64,000 nt of DNA from Methanococcoides vulcani (GTDB lineage: Archaea; Halobacteriota; Methanosarcinia; Methanosarcinales; Methanosarcinaceae). The notes beneath the pieces are model-generated. The model ran no database searches. It was not told the origin of the DNA and saw only the letters and a list, made by a program, of their open reading frames with translations. The DNA lies in NCBI RefSeq assembly GCF_900111645.1, contig NZ_FOHQ01000003.1:229107-293106 (forward strand), read 5' to 3'. The first letter of the stretch is position 1. The number at the start of each line of letters is the position of its first letter. Positions 38,183 through 48,017 of the stretch are shown in pieces. Both the position numbers and the translations under genes were made by a program.

Positions 38183-39694
38183 ATGTCTGAAGAAAAAGGA
38201 GGAGCTGGTATAGACTGGCAACACGCAGAGCAATGTGCTAAAGTTGTCTGTGAAGCCGGTGAGCTCGAACGATCGATCGATTGGAAACAGGGATTGGCTA
38301 TTGCTATTGGTGTACCTTTATTGATCTTGCCATCGATTGGTTATTTTGCTAGTTATCTATGGTCATTTGCTATTATTGTATGGGGTCTCTCTGTTTTCCA
38401 GGGATTTATGCAGAACCTCGCTTATGGTGAACTTGCAACAACTTTCCCTAACGCATCCGGTCTGCCTGGATTCGCACAGAATGTTTTCAAGTCACCTAAC
38501 CATGAAGGAAAGTATGACAAGGGTAAATTGATCGGTGGATTCAGTGCATGGAGTTACTGGTTCGCATGGAACCCTGTACTTGCTATCTTCGCAATTCTTG
38601 TAGGTTTTTATCTCCACAGCCTGTTCCCCGCATTGGCAGCCTCTTTCAGCCAGTATCAGCTTTCATTGGCAGCAGGTATTGTGATATTCGGTGGATTGAT
38701 ACTTGTTAACTACCGTGGACTTTCAAGTGGTGCGCTTGTAGGTTACATCCTTGCAGCTTTCTCACTTATTCCAATGGCAATTATTACACTGGCCCCTTAT
38801 GTAACCGGTGACTTTGCAATGACTAACATCACCAGTACATGGCTGCCAACTGACTGGGCATGGGATTTCCATCATATCCTGATCCTGCTCGGTATCTTTG
38901 CAATGGCTCAGTGGAGTGCTTGCGCATGGGAAACTGCAGCTATCTATGGTCCAGAATATAAGAAGCCTGGTTCTGATGTGCCAAAGGCATTGTTCTCCTG
39001 TGGTGCTATCTGTCTGGTAGCTTACATCCTTGTACAGATGACCATTACTGGTGTATTGGGTATCGATGGTATTGCAGCTGCACCAATTGATCCAATGCTT
39101 CCGCTTGCACAGGCAGCACTCGGTGATGTCGGTTCAACGATCGCTATTGTCATGCTCATTGCAGCAATGGTATTGATCATCCAGACCGCATACCTTGGTT
39201 CTTCAAGGGCAATGCACTCAATGGCAACTGAAGGAAACCTTCCTAAGGTCTTCAAGAAAACAAATGCACACGGTACTCCTGTACTCGCAATGGTCGTTAT
39301 CGGTATCTTCAACCTGATCCTGATCTCAATGGGTACTCCATCAGCTATCCTCGCTGCATCAGCAATTGGATATGTTTGTGCTAACGGTATCAGCCTTTTC
39401 GCATATGTAAAGGCAAAATCAAGGCCGGACCTTGCTGGTCTTGACAGGCCATTCAAGGCACCATCCGGATGGAAGAACGTTGCACTGTTGTTCGGTCTTT
39501 TCAACCTTCCACTTTGTCTGGTCGGTGTGATCTACCTTAACAGTGTTGAAGGAAGCTGGTTCTCAACCGTTGTTGGAATATGTGTGCTTGGTCTCTATGT
39601 TCCAATGTGGTTCTACTCACAGCACGAGGCTCATGTTGATAAGGCTAAGGTCGCTGCTGTAAGCCTGATACCAGCAATTTCAAGGAAGAAATGA
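38183..39694 (+). CDS. APC-family amino acid/amine permease
   Basis: This 503-residue transporter has about twelve helices. The acidic/Cys-containing N-terminal tail (HAEQCAKVVCEAGELERSID) is followed by KQGLAIAIGVPLLILPSIGY, a helix-break start of the LeuT-like fold, and SRAMHSMATEGNLPKVFKKT is the characteristic APC loop. Methylotrophic methanogens carry APC permeases beside methylamine methyltransferases (MtmP, MttP type), so a methylamine or related substrate is possible. No methyltransferase gene is adjacent, so this is only a hint. AAGGAG precedes the ATG. Followed by a perfect hairpin terminator. Stop TGA. Confidence 0.82.
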   Translation: MSEEKGGAGIDWQHAEQCAKVVCEAGELERSIDWKQGLAIAIGVPLLILPSIGYFASYLWSFAIIVWGLSVFQGFMQNLAYGELATTFPNASGLPGFAQNVFKSPNHEGKYDKGKLIGGFSAWSYWFAWNPVLAIFAILVGFYLHSLFPALAASFSQYQLSLAAGIVIFGGLILVNYRGLSSGALVGYILAAFSLIPMAIITLAPYVTGDFAMTNITSTWLPTDWAWDFHHILILLGIFAMAQWSACAWETAAIYGPEYKKPGSDVPKALFSCGAICLVAYILVQMTITGVLGIDGIAAAPIDPMLPLAQAALGDVGSTIAIVMLIAAMVLIIQTAYLGSSRAMHSMATEGNLPKVFKKTNAHGTPVLAMVVIGIFNLILISMGTPSAILAASAIGYVCANGISLFAYVKAKSRPDLAGLDRPFKAPSGWKNVALLFGLFNLPLCLVGVIYLNSVEGSWFSTVVGICVLGLYVPMWFYSQHEAHVDKAKVAAVSLIPAISRKK

Positions 39695-39717
39695 TAAACA
39701 ACTCCTCTATCTGTTGA

Positions 39718-39756
39718 AAGGTTCCCGGAGATCTCCGGGAACTGCTATATTTTTAG
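39718..39756 (+). terminator. Hairpin terminator of the permease gene
   Basis: A perfect 22-base palindrome (39721-39742; GTTCCCGGAGA then its complement) followed by TGCTATATTTTTAG, 26 bases past the permease stop. Strong stem and short T-run. Confidence 0.8.
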
Positions 39757-39819
39757 ATATATAAACTGGAATTCTTATTTAAAATTCAATTTATCTTTTG
39801 AACTGGGGTGGGTGCTATA

Positions 39820-40716
39820 ATGAAAGGAATCGTGAATTTACCGGATCTTCAATATGAAATACCCGAGGTGGTATTCGTGTGGAGGTCTGAATATGGCTGG
39901 CCACTTGAGTTCGTATCAGATAATGTATCCTTTTTTGGTTATGAACCCGATGATTTTCTAATTGGCGGCCTGTCATATGAAGATATAATTCATCCTACTG
40001 ATCTTGAAATGGTTAGAAAGGCCCTTCTGAAGTACTCTGATAGTTCTGAAGTCGATCTCATGCAGGAATACAGGATAATGAAGGCAGATGGTGATGTCAG
40101 GTGGGTTCGTGAGAAGTCACAGATCATCTATGATGAGGATGGTCGCATGCAATGCCTGAAGGCGAAGATCGTTGATATTAATGATGAGAAAAAACGTGAT
40201 GATTTTATGTTCATTCAGGATGAGCTGGGCAGTGATCTCAGCTGGCCTGTTAATCTGGAGGACTCCATGGATGTCCTTCTTGAGCTGACTACTCAGCTCG
40301 ATGCTATCGATATTTGTGCTTTATATGTGGTTGACGAGGTTACCGGGGGGCTGGTACTTGTGAACCATAAGGGACTTTCAAATGACTTTGTGAACAGTGT
40401 ATCGTATTTTGGTGCTGATTCCGGTCAGGTGAACTTTGCACAGAACGGCTTCCCTATATACAAGCATTATTCTGAGATCTTTCCTTTCATTACGGGTGCA
40501 CGGATGCAGGATGAGGGTTTGCAGGGTACTGCCATTATTCCTATCCATCATGAACACCACTTTGTAGGATTATTGATCGCGTCATCATCTTCTGAATTCA
40601 TAATTCCTGAAAATGATCGTGACAGTCTTGATGTGATCAAGTCGTTAGCCGGTCTTATGATCAGTAATATGACGATGTCCGTAATGAGTGATAGTGTGCA
40701 TTACAGTACGGCATGA
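39820..40716 (+). CDS. PAS-GAF sensor protein without kinase domain
   Basis: This 298-residue protein carries a PAS domain near 15-135 (FVSDNVSFFGYEPDDFLIGG with FxxxIHPTDLEMV and REKSQIIYDEDG). A linker follows, then a GAF domain near 155-290 (DICALYVVDEVTGGLVLVNH and GTAIIPIHHEHHFVGLL). No histidine kinase or output domain follows, so it must signal by contact. The response regulator gene begins 68 bases downstream, suggesting a two-protein unit. The ATG at 39820 is preferred over GTG 39808, because the four extra residues add nothing. Stop TGA. Confidence 0.8.
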   Translation: MKGIVNLPDLQYEIPEVVFVWRSEYGWPLEFVSDNVSFFGYEPDDFLIGGLSYEDIIHPTDLEMVRKALLKYSDSSEVDLMQEYRIMKADGDVRWVREKSQIIYDEDGRMQCLKAKIVDINDEKKRDDFMFIQDELGSDLSWPVNLEDSMDVLLELTTQLDAIDICALYVVDEVTGGLVLVNHKGLSNDFVNSVSYFGADSGQVNFAQNGFPIYKHYSEIFPFITGARMQDEGLQGTAIIPIHHEHHFVGLLIASSSSEFIIPENDRDSLDVIKSLAGLMISNMTMSVMSDSVHYSTA

Positions 40717-40784
40717 ATGAAAGTATATTGGGGTATGGGTACGAAAACAGTTCCTTTTTGGGATGATATATCTGGATAATTACT

Positions 40785-41207
40785 ATGAAAAGTAAAAAAA
40801 TAGTTGTTGTTGAAGTTGAATTGATCGTTGGTATGATGATCAAGTTGAAGCTTGAGAAGATGGGTTACTCTGTAACTGGTTTTGCTTCAAAGGGCAAAGA
40901 TGCCATTTCTATGGTAGATGCAATCCATCCTGATCTTATACTTATGGATATAAGGTTAAAGGGTGGGATGGATGGCATTGAAACCGCCATGAGGATACGT
41001 GATTCATATAGCATTCCGATAGTTTTCATCACAGCAGATTCTTCTAAGGAAACTCGTGAGAGGGCAAACCTGGTAGGCCACCAGGGTTACCTCACGAAGC
41101 CCTTTATGGATGAAGATCTGGGGTATATTGTTCATTCTGTGTTTTACAACTCCGTGGATAGGGCAGGAGAAGTCAACGAAACGAAGTCTCTATTATGCAA
41201 AACATGA
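40785..41207 (+). CDS. Single-domain response regulator with a changed acidic pocket
   Basis: This 140-residue receiver domain has the phospho-acceptor Asp in LILMDIRLKGGMDG, Thr in IVFITAD and Lys in YLTKPFMD. The N-terminal acidic pair, normally E-D in VVEDE, is VVEVE: one Mg-binding acid is replaced by Val. Phosphorylation may be weakened or pseudo-receiver-like. The partner is probably the PAS-GAF protein before it. A short frame after it (IYELEEQIKANATEMSEML, about 41285-41361) may be a fragment of a sensor. Stop TGA. Confidence 0.8.
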   Translation: MKSKKIVVVEVELIVGMMIKLKLEKMGYSVTGFASKGKDAISMVDAIHPDLILMDIRLKGGMDGIETAMRIRDSYSIPIVFITADSSKETRERANLVGHQGYLTKPFMDEDLGYIVHSVFYNSVDRAGEVNETKSLLCKT

Positions 41208-41477
41208 TGGTTTCAAGATTAGATTGCGTAAATACGGGATGCAATTAAGTATGGGTTGGTGTATAAAAAGCAAAGTTAATCCTTCGGAATATCTATGAAC
41301 TTGAAGAACAGATAAAGGCTAATGCTACTGAAATGAGTGAAATGCTGAAGAAGAACGTGTGATTCTAATTTTCATTTCTAAAATTATATTTTTAATGTTT
41401 TTAACTTGTCGCATCTCCTGTAATTGTCGCCTAATTTCCGTAGTAAATCGACAAAAGCGACAACTATCCCCATAAAA

Positions 41478-41615
41478 TTAAGCGTTTGAAACAAGTTTTT
41501 CCCATTGATTCAACCTTTCCCTCACATGAGCATTAAGAGTAAACGGTTTGTCACTCCTAGCATTTTGCTTCATGTAATGGAGCGTATCTTTGGAGAACTC
41601 CATCTTCTTCCATTC
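41478..41615 (-). pseudogene. 3'-end fragment of the repeated HTH-ended gene family
   Basis: The minus strand reads EWKKMEFSKDTLHYMKQNAR, SDKPFTLNAHVRERLNQWEK, LVSNA, TAA. This is the same family end as at 55333, 56466 and 58880. The fragment begins abruptly at the E-W-K-K and lies 4 bases from the 86-bp direct repeat copy. No start codon. The region 41362-41477 holds nothing else. Confidence 0.7.
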
Positions 41616-41619
41616 AAAC

Positions 41620-41706
41620 GATAATTAAACCCTTCGGTTAACTTATACCCCCAATTATGGGTATATTGTGCTGTACTAAACAATAATTCGAATAAAAAAG
41701 GTAAAA
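41620..41706 (+). repeat. 86-bp direct repeat, right copy
   Basis: Matches 35894-35979 with only a few differences (ATATTGTG instead of ATATTTTG) and keeps the TATACCC / GGGTATA hairpin. The 5.6 kb between the copies carries the PLD, permease, PAS-GAF and response regulator genes. Confidence 0.75.
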
Positions 41707-41810
41707 TTTCAAATTCAAGTACAGAAGTTAGTGATGCACTGCTATTTGTGAACTCATTAAAAATTGCTGGAAAACGCTCAGTTGCATTAACTGCCGTTGT
41801 TTGACTGTTT

Positions 41811-42122
41811 TTATAATTGTTTCTCTGCCCATATCATAGTTGCCTTACCAATCATTTCAGACCAGTTATCAAATGAGGTATTGTCCCTGATGTACGCATT
41901 GAATTTTTCATCGCTTTTATCGATATCTGAATAAGCAATGCCGATAAGTCCTTCACAGGCATCTATAAATTGTTGAATAGTACTAAATCCAAAGAAGGTG
42001 TATGTTCTCATAAACGATTCATCTAATAATTCATCGAGTGATAATCTAGCTGCAATTTTTTTCTGGAACTCTTCTAATTCTTTGTGTAACTTAACTAACT
42101 CAACTATGTCAGATTCTACCAT
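41811..42122 (-). CDS. Helical 103-residue protein, unknown
   Basis: A compact, mostly helical, acidic protein (VELVKLHKELEEFQKKIAAR, LDELLDESFMRTYTFFGF, IQQFIDACEGLIGIAY). No family recognised. The ATG and TAA are clear and the codon pattern is normal, so expression is plausible. End coordinate may be off by one base in my reading. Confidence 0.55.
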   Translation of the reverse strand: MVESDIVELVKLHKELEEFQKKIAARLSLDELLDESFMRTYTFFGFSTIQQFIDACEGLIGIAYSDIDKSDEKFNAYIRDNTSFDNWSEMIGKATMIWAEKQL

Positions 42123-42399
42123 AAAATCACTCCCTTACAAGTAAACAATTATTCATATTTTTTACTTATATACCTAACTTTGCCACTCAAAATAAATATA
42201 AGTGTTCTTAGTTTGGTTTGTATGTTTTGATCGACTTAATTTATGATTAAAATCTCTGCGCTGATTCGCGATTGGAAATGCATGAGGAGGGAATTTTACC
42301 ACATATAAATGTATCATATAATGTCGTTTATATGAGTTTAAACTGAAATTAGCGAACTATTGTATTTGTGAATGGATTAGTTCTAGAAAAGTTTACAGA

Positions 42400-42669
42400 T
42401 TAAATATGTTCTGGTGCAGTCTTTACGTATATCGTTTTCCCTTTGTATTTGATTTGAAGTATCCTATGATATGGTATCATAGTATCTGGAAAAAGCGTAA
42501 AGAATAAGTGTCCAATGTTTACTATATTCTTTCCTGAAACCGTTTTTGTATCTCCAGGCACACCCCTGTGGATATACTATATGCTGCATTCGTTTATATC
42601 CATGCCTTCTTTCCATTTCAATTCATTAAATATGTCCCTCGGACGTTTTGATTTTATTACATCATTCAT
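42400..42669 (-). CDS. DUF504 protein with Trp codon changed to TAG
   Basis: Read through its TAG this gene is 89 residues and clearly DUF504: DVIKSKRPRDIFNELKWKEG, MDINECSI-TAG-YIHRGVPGDT, then KTVSGKNIVNIGHLFFTLFP and MIPYHRILQIKYKGKTIYVK. In this family the residue before YIHRG is Trp; here TGG has become TAG (42577-42579). Everything else is intact, with AAAGGT in front of the ATG. It may be decoded as pyrrolysine, or the gene may be freshly dead. DUF504 function is not established. A truncated copy lies at 51119-51214, where the gene is cut after the first 22 codons. Confidence 0.7.
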
Positions 42670-43087
42670 AAAATACCTTTCAGAAGGTTTAATATGTAGA
42701 TATTAAAAATATTCCAATACAGATCCCCATACTCTGTTGAATTCCCATCCGTTCCCCTCAATATTAGTTAGACTAATTTTAAAATAAATAGTTATTGTAG
42801 CTGGGTTCTCATTACTTCAAGCCATTGAGTAGAACAATAATACAGTACGTTGAACATCCTGAGCATAAGTTTGATGGTGATATTGGAGTTCTTGAAGCCT
42901 GTTTATGTTGTTGGAAGGTATATCAAGAATCTTCTTCATCGATCTTAATATAAAACTTTGAATTATTGCGTGTCTATTTCCCTCATTTTAAGACTTACAC
43001 CTTACATCATTTACCCTTTTAATGTTTGCATCCCCACTACAACATGTACATGCTCTAAAGACATCAAGAATAGTACAACAAATGAGG
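42604..43087 (+). repeat. 484-bp inverted repeat, left arm
   Basis: Nearly identical in reverse complement to 50702-51184; only scattered differences such as GGTGTACATG against GCATGTACATG. The arm holds the first 22 codons of the DUF504 gene and a scrap of the HTH-ended family (SRTIIQYVEHPEHKFDG near 42831). The arms enclose the CBS block 43.1-50.7 kb. Confidence 0.85.
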
Positions 43088-43356
43088 AAAGGACTTGATT
43101 AATGACGATATAGACTAAGTTAAGCATTTTTTAAAAAAAATAGCTAGGAGGCCACCGTTTCTTATTGCTGACATTTCGGCAGCCTGCCCGATTCGCCTAA
43201 GCAAGACAGTCTATGTAGGAAGGTTAAAGTTAATTTTTCAAAGAATTAAGTCATAGGAAACATCATGGTGAACTAGACTACAATGTTACTGCCTCTCTAA
43301 TATCACTTGATTCCTGTTCTGTTGGTATTGATTTTTGATAACTTCTTTTTCTATCC

Positions 43357-45240
43357 TCACCTTGCTGCTCTCATCACATCGGTTCTGCTGATTATGCCCA
43401 CTATATCATCATCCTCTTCAACTGGCAGGGCCGTGAGGTCTTCCTCGATCATTATCTTTGCAGCGTTCACCACCGTCTCATCCGCCTTTATGGTGATCAG
43501 GGGGCTTGACATTATATCCTCAGCAACAAGAGCTACCTCCTTTACATATCTGTAGACCTTCTCTCCCGCAGGCATGGGTCGACGTGCCATTTTTATGTTC
43601 TTTACAGGAAGCTTTCCTTCGTTATCTTGCATCATGCTCATTGCCAGGTTACTTGCGGATATCATTCCAACGGCCTCGCTCATATCATTGATCACAACAA
43701 CACGGTTGATCTCGTTCTCATTCATCTCGTCTATGACATGGTTGATCGTGTGATGCCTGTGTACAACGACAACGTCCTCGGTCATGAATTCAGAAACCTT
43801 GGTTTCAAGACCATCCTCAGAAATATTTCTGACAATGTCGGTCATTGTGACTATTCCCACAACATTTTTGCTTACAACAGGAAGGTAGGTGATCTCGTTC
43901 TCAAGCATCAGGCTGATGGCTTGTGATATCGTTGCCTCCGGGTAGATGGTTATGGGTGACTCCCTCATGACCATGCTTACAGGGATCTTATCGATGGGTC
44001 TTCTTCTCCATACAGGCTCTGCCTGAGCCAGTTTCTTCCCGATATCAGCTTTGTTGACGATTCCGACCATCTTTTCGTTGTCTATGACAACAATGGTGCT
44101 TATCTTATGCCTGAGCATCAATCCCCTTGCATGTGATATGGGCTCTTCTGGAGATATTATATAGACCGGTGAGCTCATGATATCTGCCACCTTTATATTT
44201 TCCCTCCTTGCATTTGCCTTGGTGATTTTCTTCGACATTGCCTTGAGGAAATCCCTCTCCGTGATTATCCCGCAAAGGGTACCCTCATCGATTACCGGCA
44301 GCGAACCTACATCGTTCTCCATCATGAGGGATGCTGCCTTGCCAAGGTCCATATCTGATGTGGCCCACACAACATCCTTTGAGATCAATGAGCCGATGGG
44401 TTCATCAAACGCCTCATGTATGTCACCGGTAACAATCTTGTCGAATGCCTCCCCGTTTCCAAGATAGTGCATAATATCAGAGGCTGTGACAAGCCCCACA
44501 AGTATCTCATCCCTGACAAGGGGCAGTCTTCTCAGCCCTTCCTTGATCATTATCTTTGCAGCTTCACCTATCTTCGTGTCCGGGGAAACTGTCTTCACCT
44601 TCTTGGTCATATACTGCCCGATGGTCTTGTTGGCAGGAACATCTGAAACAAGTGAGACGAAATCCTTCTCTGTACAGATGGCGACCACCTTTTTTTCACC
44701 GTCCACGATGGGTATGCCTCCGACCTTTCTCTCAAGCATCATCTCCAGTGCTTCAGATATCTTTGCATTGTTCTTAATAAAGGCAACGTCATTCTGCATG
44801 ATCTCATGTACGCTTTCATTGATGGCTACCAGGAGATTACCTTTGTATTTATTCTCCACCAGAAGGTTCCTGTCCCCTCCTCCCAGAAAGTCGATGACAT
44901 CCACAGATGTGACAATTCCCTCCAGCCGATTTGTCCCTGCATCCGTTATGGGTACACGCCTGAACCCCTTGTTTGTCATTGTCTTGATCGCACCCATTAT
45001 TGTGGTGGTGGGGGGAAGTGTCACGACTTCCTTTGTTGCAATTGCCATTATTTCCCCTTCATGCTCCGAAGCCCTTGCTTGGGAATTTACAGGTCCAAAG
45101 TCCATTGTCCCTGTCATGTCCATCATCTTAGGATCCTTTCTCTGAATGGTCTTATCCTGTGCATTTAGCTTCTCCTGAGCCTTTACTTTTTCATCTGCAA
45201 GCTTTGTTGCTTTGTATTGTATGTTCAATTGAACCACCAA
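43357..45240 (-). CDS. Eight-CBS-domain protein
   Basis: This 627-residue cytoplasmic protein consists, after a ~60-residue charged N-terminus, of eight CBS domains (four Bateman modules). Examples are [51 protein letters not shown].. and [34 protein letters not shown] pairs bind adenosine nucleotides or SAM and act as energy sensors. No enzymatic domain is attached. It is one of three adjacent CBS genes on the same strand. Stop TGA. Confidence 0.9.
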   Translation of the reverse strand: MVVQLNIQYKATKLADEKVKAQEKLNAQDKTIQRKDPKMMDMTGTMDFGPVNSQARASEHEGEIMAIATKEVVTLPPTTTIMGAIKTMTNKGFRRVPITDAGTNRLEGIVTSVDVIDFLGGGDRNLLVENKYKGNLLVAINESVHEIMQNDVAFIKNNAKISEALEMMLERKVGGIPIVDGEKKVVAICTEKDFVSLVSDVPANKTIGQYMTKKVKTVSPDTKIGEAAKIMIKEGLRRLPLVRDEILVGLVTASDIMHYLGNGEAFDKIVTGDIHEAFDEPIGSLISKDVVWATSDMDLGKAASLMMENDVGSLPVIDEGTLCGIITERDFLKAMSKKITKANARRENIKVADIMSSPVYIISPEEPISHARGLMLRHKISTIVVIDNEKMVGIVNKADIGKKLAQAEPVWRRRPIDKIPVSMVMRESPITIYPEATISQAISLMLENEITYLPVVSKNVVGIVTMTDIVRNISEDGLETKVSEFMTEDVVVVHRHHTINHVIDEMNENEINRVVVINDMSEAVGMISASNLAMSMMQDNEGKLPVKNIKMARRPMPAGEKVYRYVKEVALVAEDIMSSPLITIKADETVVNAAKIMIEEDLTALPVEEDDDIVGIISRTDVMRAAR

Positions 45241-45344
45241 ACTCCCAAAATATTGATATTATTCTACCCCTTAATTCCCACTTTTCAATATGATTTCTCT
45301 ACGAAAAATCGTTAACATTATCTTGACATACGTTTTGAGAGAGT

Positions 45345-46139
45345 TCATTCAGAGGTCTTACCAACAAGACATGCCTTGAGAAGGTCATGCCTTCCGACTA
45401 TTCCCACCATCTTTGAATCACTTATAATTATCAGCCTGCCTATATCGTAATGTAGTACCATCTCTATTGCCTTTGATATCGAGGTTTCGGGCAATGTTGC
45501 ATATATAGGGGTTGACATGAGCTTTTCCACCTTTGTGGAGTCATTGGGCTTTGTCCCGTGTGCATCACTGGAGCCGATCCTGGCGAACCCGGCTTTGATG
45601 ATGTCCATTCTTGTGATCATTCCCATGGGCTTGTTCTTCTCGGACACCACGGGGATGCCTGTAAAGTCCTGGTCCAGCATGTTCTGCCAGACCTTTGAGA
45701 TGCTGTCATTCGGATTGCAGGTCTTGACCTTTGTTTCCATGATCTCCTTGACCATCTTCGGGGATATCCTGGTAATCTTGAACTTTTTAAGCAGATCTAC
45801 ATCGCTCAGCATACCCACAAGCTTTCTGTCACTGGTTGAGGCGACCACTGGGACCCTGTGCATCCCGACCTCTACAAGCAGTCTCGCGGCCTTTATGGCA
45901 TCCATGTCAGGAGTGATCAAAGGGCATTCCCTTGCATACCCTGCCACCGTCACATGGGATTTGTTGGCCGTTATGTTAAGCACGTCCTGATCCGTAAGAA
46001 TACCCACTAGCCTTTCAGAACCATCGATTACAGGAAGACTGCGCAGAAAATGGTCACGCAGCATCTGCCGTGCGTGGGTCACGAAATCATCTTTCTTTAC
46101 GAATACCCCATCTTTTGACATTATTTGACCTACTGTCAT
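45345..46139 (-). CDS. Four-CBS-domain protein
   Basis: This 264-residue protein is made of four CBS domains. It opens with MTVGQIMSKDGVFVKKDDFV and ..GILTDQDVLNI, and the other domains start AGYARECPLITPDMDAIKAA, KEIMETKVKTCNPNDSISKV and EKLMSTPIYATLPETSISKA. It lies between the eight-CBS and the two-CBS-plus-ribbon genes, spaced ~100 and ~50 bases. All three are transcribed in the same direction and likely respond to the same ligand type. Stop TGA. Confidence 0.9.
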   Translation of the reverse strand: MTVGQIMSKDGVFVKKDDFVTHARQMLRDHFLRSLPVIDGSERLVGILTDQDVLNITANKSHVTVAGYARECPLITPDMDAIKAARLLVEVGMHRVPVVASTSDRKLVGMLSDVDLLKKFKITRISPKMVKEIMETKVKTCNPNDSISKVWQNMLDQDFTGIPVVSEKNKPMGMITRMDIIKAGFARIGSSDAHGTKPNDSTKVEKLMSTPIYATLPETSISKAIEMVLHYDIGRLIIISDSKMVGIVGRHDLLKACLVGKTSE

Positions 46140-46192
46140 CGATTTACCTCCCCCTTCAAATATTGAACTAAATCATTATGTGAAAAATAAAT

Positions 46193-46801
46193 TTAATCGT
46201 AGTACTCTTCTTCATCTCTGCAGCTCTCGCACAATATTCTCCCATTTACCATTGCAAGATCAGCGACATAGTAACCGCATCTCTGACATATTCCTCCCTC
46301 ATATTCTTCTTCCGCTATAACATTTTGTTCGCGGTTCATTTCTATGAGATCTGCCAGTATTGTATTCAATCCGGGTGCTATCGTAAGTAGATCCCTGTCT
46401 GTGATGATGCCCACAATCTTCCCATTCTGCATTACAGCAAGCCTGCGGATATTGGTCTTAGACATTGTTTTAGAAGCATCTATGACATTCGTGGATGGTT
46501 TAATCATTATCAAGGGGGAAGACATGAGCATGGAAGCAGAGACATTTTCAGGTTTCTTGTTCTTTGCTATTATCTTTTTTATCATGTCTCTCTCAGTTAT
46601 GATTCCCACTGCCTCATCGTTCTTTGTTACGATTATGCTGCCCACATTGTGCTTTATCATCTCCTTTCCGACTTTTATAGCACTTTCCTCGATATCTGTG
46701 GTAATCACTTTTTCTGTCATTACTTCCTTGACCGAGATATATTTCTCAATCTCTTTGATAGATTCGTTTGTCCCCTGATCATTTGTAGTATCCATAACCA
46801 T
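46193..46801 (-). CDS. Two-CBS-domain protein with C-terminal zinc ribbon
   Basis: This protein of about 202 residues carries two CBS domains (VKEVMTEKVITTDIEESAIK..GIITERDMIKKI; LMSSPLIMIKPSTNVIDASK..GIITDRDLL). It ends in a zinc ribbon, CQRCGYYVADLAMVNGRILC-ESC. The combination suggests nucleotide-controlled binding to nucleic acid or protein. The start is uncertain: GTG 46810, ATG 46801 or ATG 46795; GTG sits closest to the AGGA. First gene of the CBS run. Stop TAA. Confidence 0.85.
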   Translation of the reverse strand: MVMDTTNDQGTNESIKEIEKYISVKEVMTEKVITTDIEESAIKVGKEMIKHNVGSIIVTKNDEAVGIITERDMIKKIIAKNKKPENVSASMLMSSPLIMIKPSTNVIDASKTMSKTNIRRLAVMQNGKIVGIITDRDLLTIAPGLNTILADLIEMNREQNVIAEEEYEGGICQRCGYYVADLAMVNGRILCESCRDEEEYYD

Positions 46802-47013
46802 AGTTACCACGGTTCCTATTTTTTAGCAATGAAATGTTAATCCCACTGTACTACTAATTTCCCACTATTCAAAAGGTTTGTTTTTGATTATATATATGTG
46901 CTTGTGTGCAATTTTACTCCTTAATGTAGTCAGCGAGATAATTGTGAATTATACTCGAGATGAGTCAATCACAATGAAATTATTTCAACATTGACCTATA
47001 TCTGTATAAGTCG

Positions 47014-47070
47014 TTTACCCCCAATGCTCATGTGAGGGAAAGTTTGATGAATTGGGCTTTCAATTATTAA
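47014..47070 (+). pseudogene. Minimal 3'-end scrap of the HTH-ended family
   Basis: Eighteen codons read FTPNAHVRESLMNWAFNY then TAA, matching the family end (PFTLNAHVRERLENW) with one change. Lies in the gap 46811-47131, which otherwise shows only AT-rich promoter-like DNA. Confidence 0.55.
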
Positions 47071-47131
47071 TTTATTAAAGACTCAGCTAAAAAGTTTGCC
47101 CAGCTGATTTCTTACTTAATTACAAGGTTGG

Positions 47132-47772
47132 ATGTCTCCCATGCCAAGGATTGAACCCTTTGAAAGGTACACATCTAGATACGAAAACTGGTTCGAGGAG
47201 AACAGGCCGGCCTATGAATCGGAGCTTAAGGCACTGAAGGCCAATATACCATCACATGCAAGAGGACTCGAGATCGGTGTTGGAAGCGGCAGGTTTGCAG
47301 CTCCATTAGGTATTCTTTTAGGTGTTGACCCTTCGTCCAGGATGTTGGATATCGCCCACAAAAGGGGTATTGAAGTGGTCAAAGGTGTGGCTGAAAAACT
47401 CCCTTTTGCAGATTCCAGTTTCGACCTTGCACTGATGGTCACAACCATCTGTTTCCTTGATGATATTGAATCTGCATTCAGGGAAGTGAACCGAATCCTG
47501 AATCCTGATGGTTCTTTTATCATAGGGTTTATAGATAAGAACAGCTCTGTTGGCAGGCCATATACGGAAAAAAGAAAGAAAAATGTATTCTATGAAATTG
47601 CCAATTTCTATTCTGTGAATGAGGTCGTGTCCCTGCTCTAAATTTCAGGGTTTGATGACTTTTTTTCACCCAAACCATCTTCAGGGATCTGAAGGACATA
47701 AAGGATATCGAGCCTGTGCTCCCAAGTCATGGAAAGGGCTCTTTTGTGGTTGTCAGGGCTGTAAAGCGATAA
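47132..47772 (+). pseudogene. SAM-dependent methyltransferase, broken by TAA and a frameshift
   Basis: The first 169 codons form a class I methyltransferase: LEIGVGSGRFAAPLGILLGVD (SAM loop and acidic end), then VAEKLPFADSSFDLALMVTT and REVNRILNPDGSFIIGFID. A TAA (47639-47641) stops it early. The next frame continues GFDDFF, and after a one-base shift at the T7 run near 47663 the original protein resumes as FRDLKDIKDIEPVLPSHGKG..VVVRAVKR to a TAA at 47770. Two lesions make a real gene unlikely; the T7 slip could be a sequencing error, but the TAA remains. UbiE/arsenite-methylase-like, substrate unknown. Confidence 0.75.
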
Positions 47773-48017
47773 ATCCGGAATCAAATCTAAACATCAGAGT
47801 GTACAGGAATAAGGTAAAGGGAATTAAGGTCAAGCTGGTGATACACAACCTTGAGAGGTATGTTAAGGCTTCATGTCACATGTGGTGAGGATTTCTACAG
47901 ATCCTCATATTGAACAACAAAAAGGACAATCCTACTCTGCAGCTACTCCAGGAAAATGATACAAGTCGTAAATCACCTCATGGAGCAACTAAGTCATATT
48001 TTTCCATTATTTCATTC

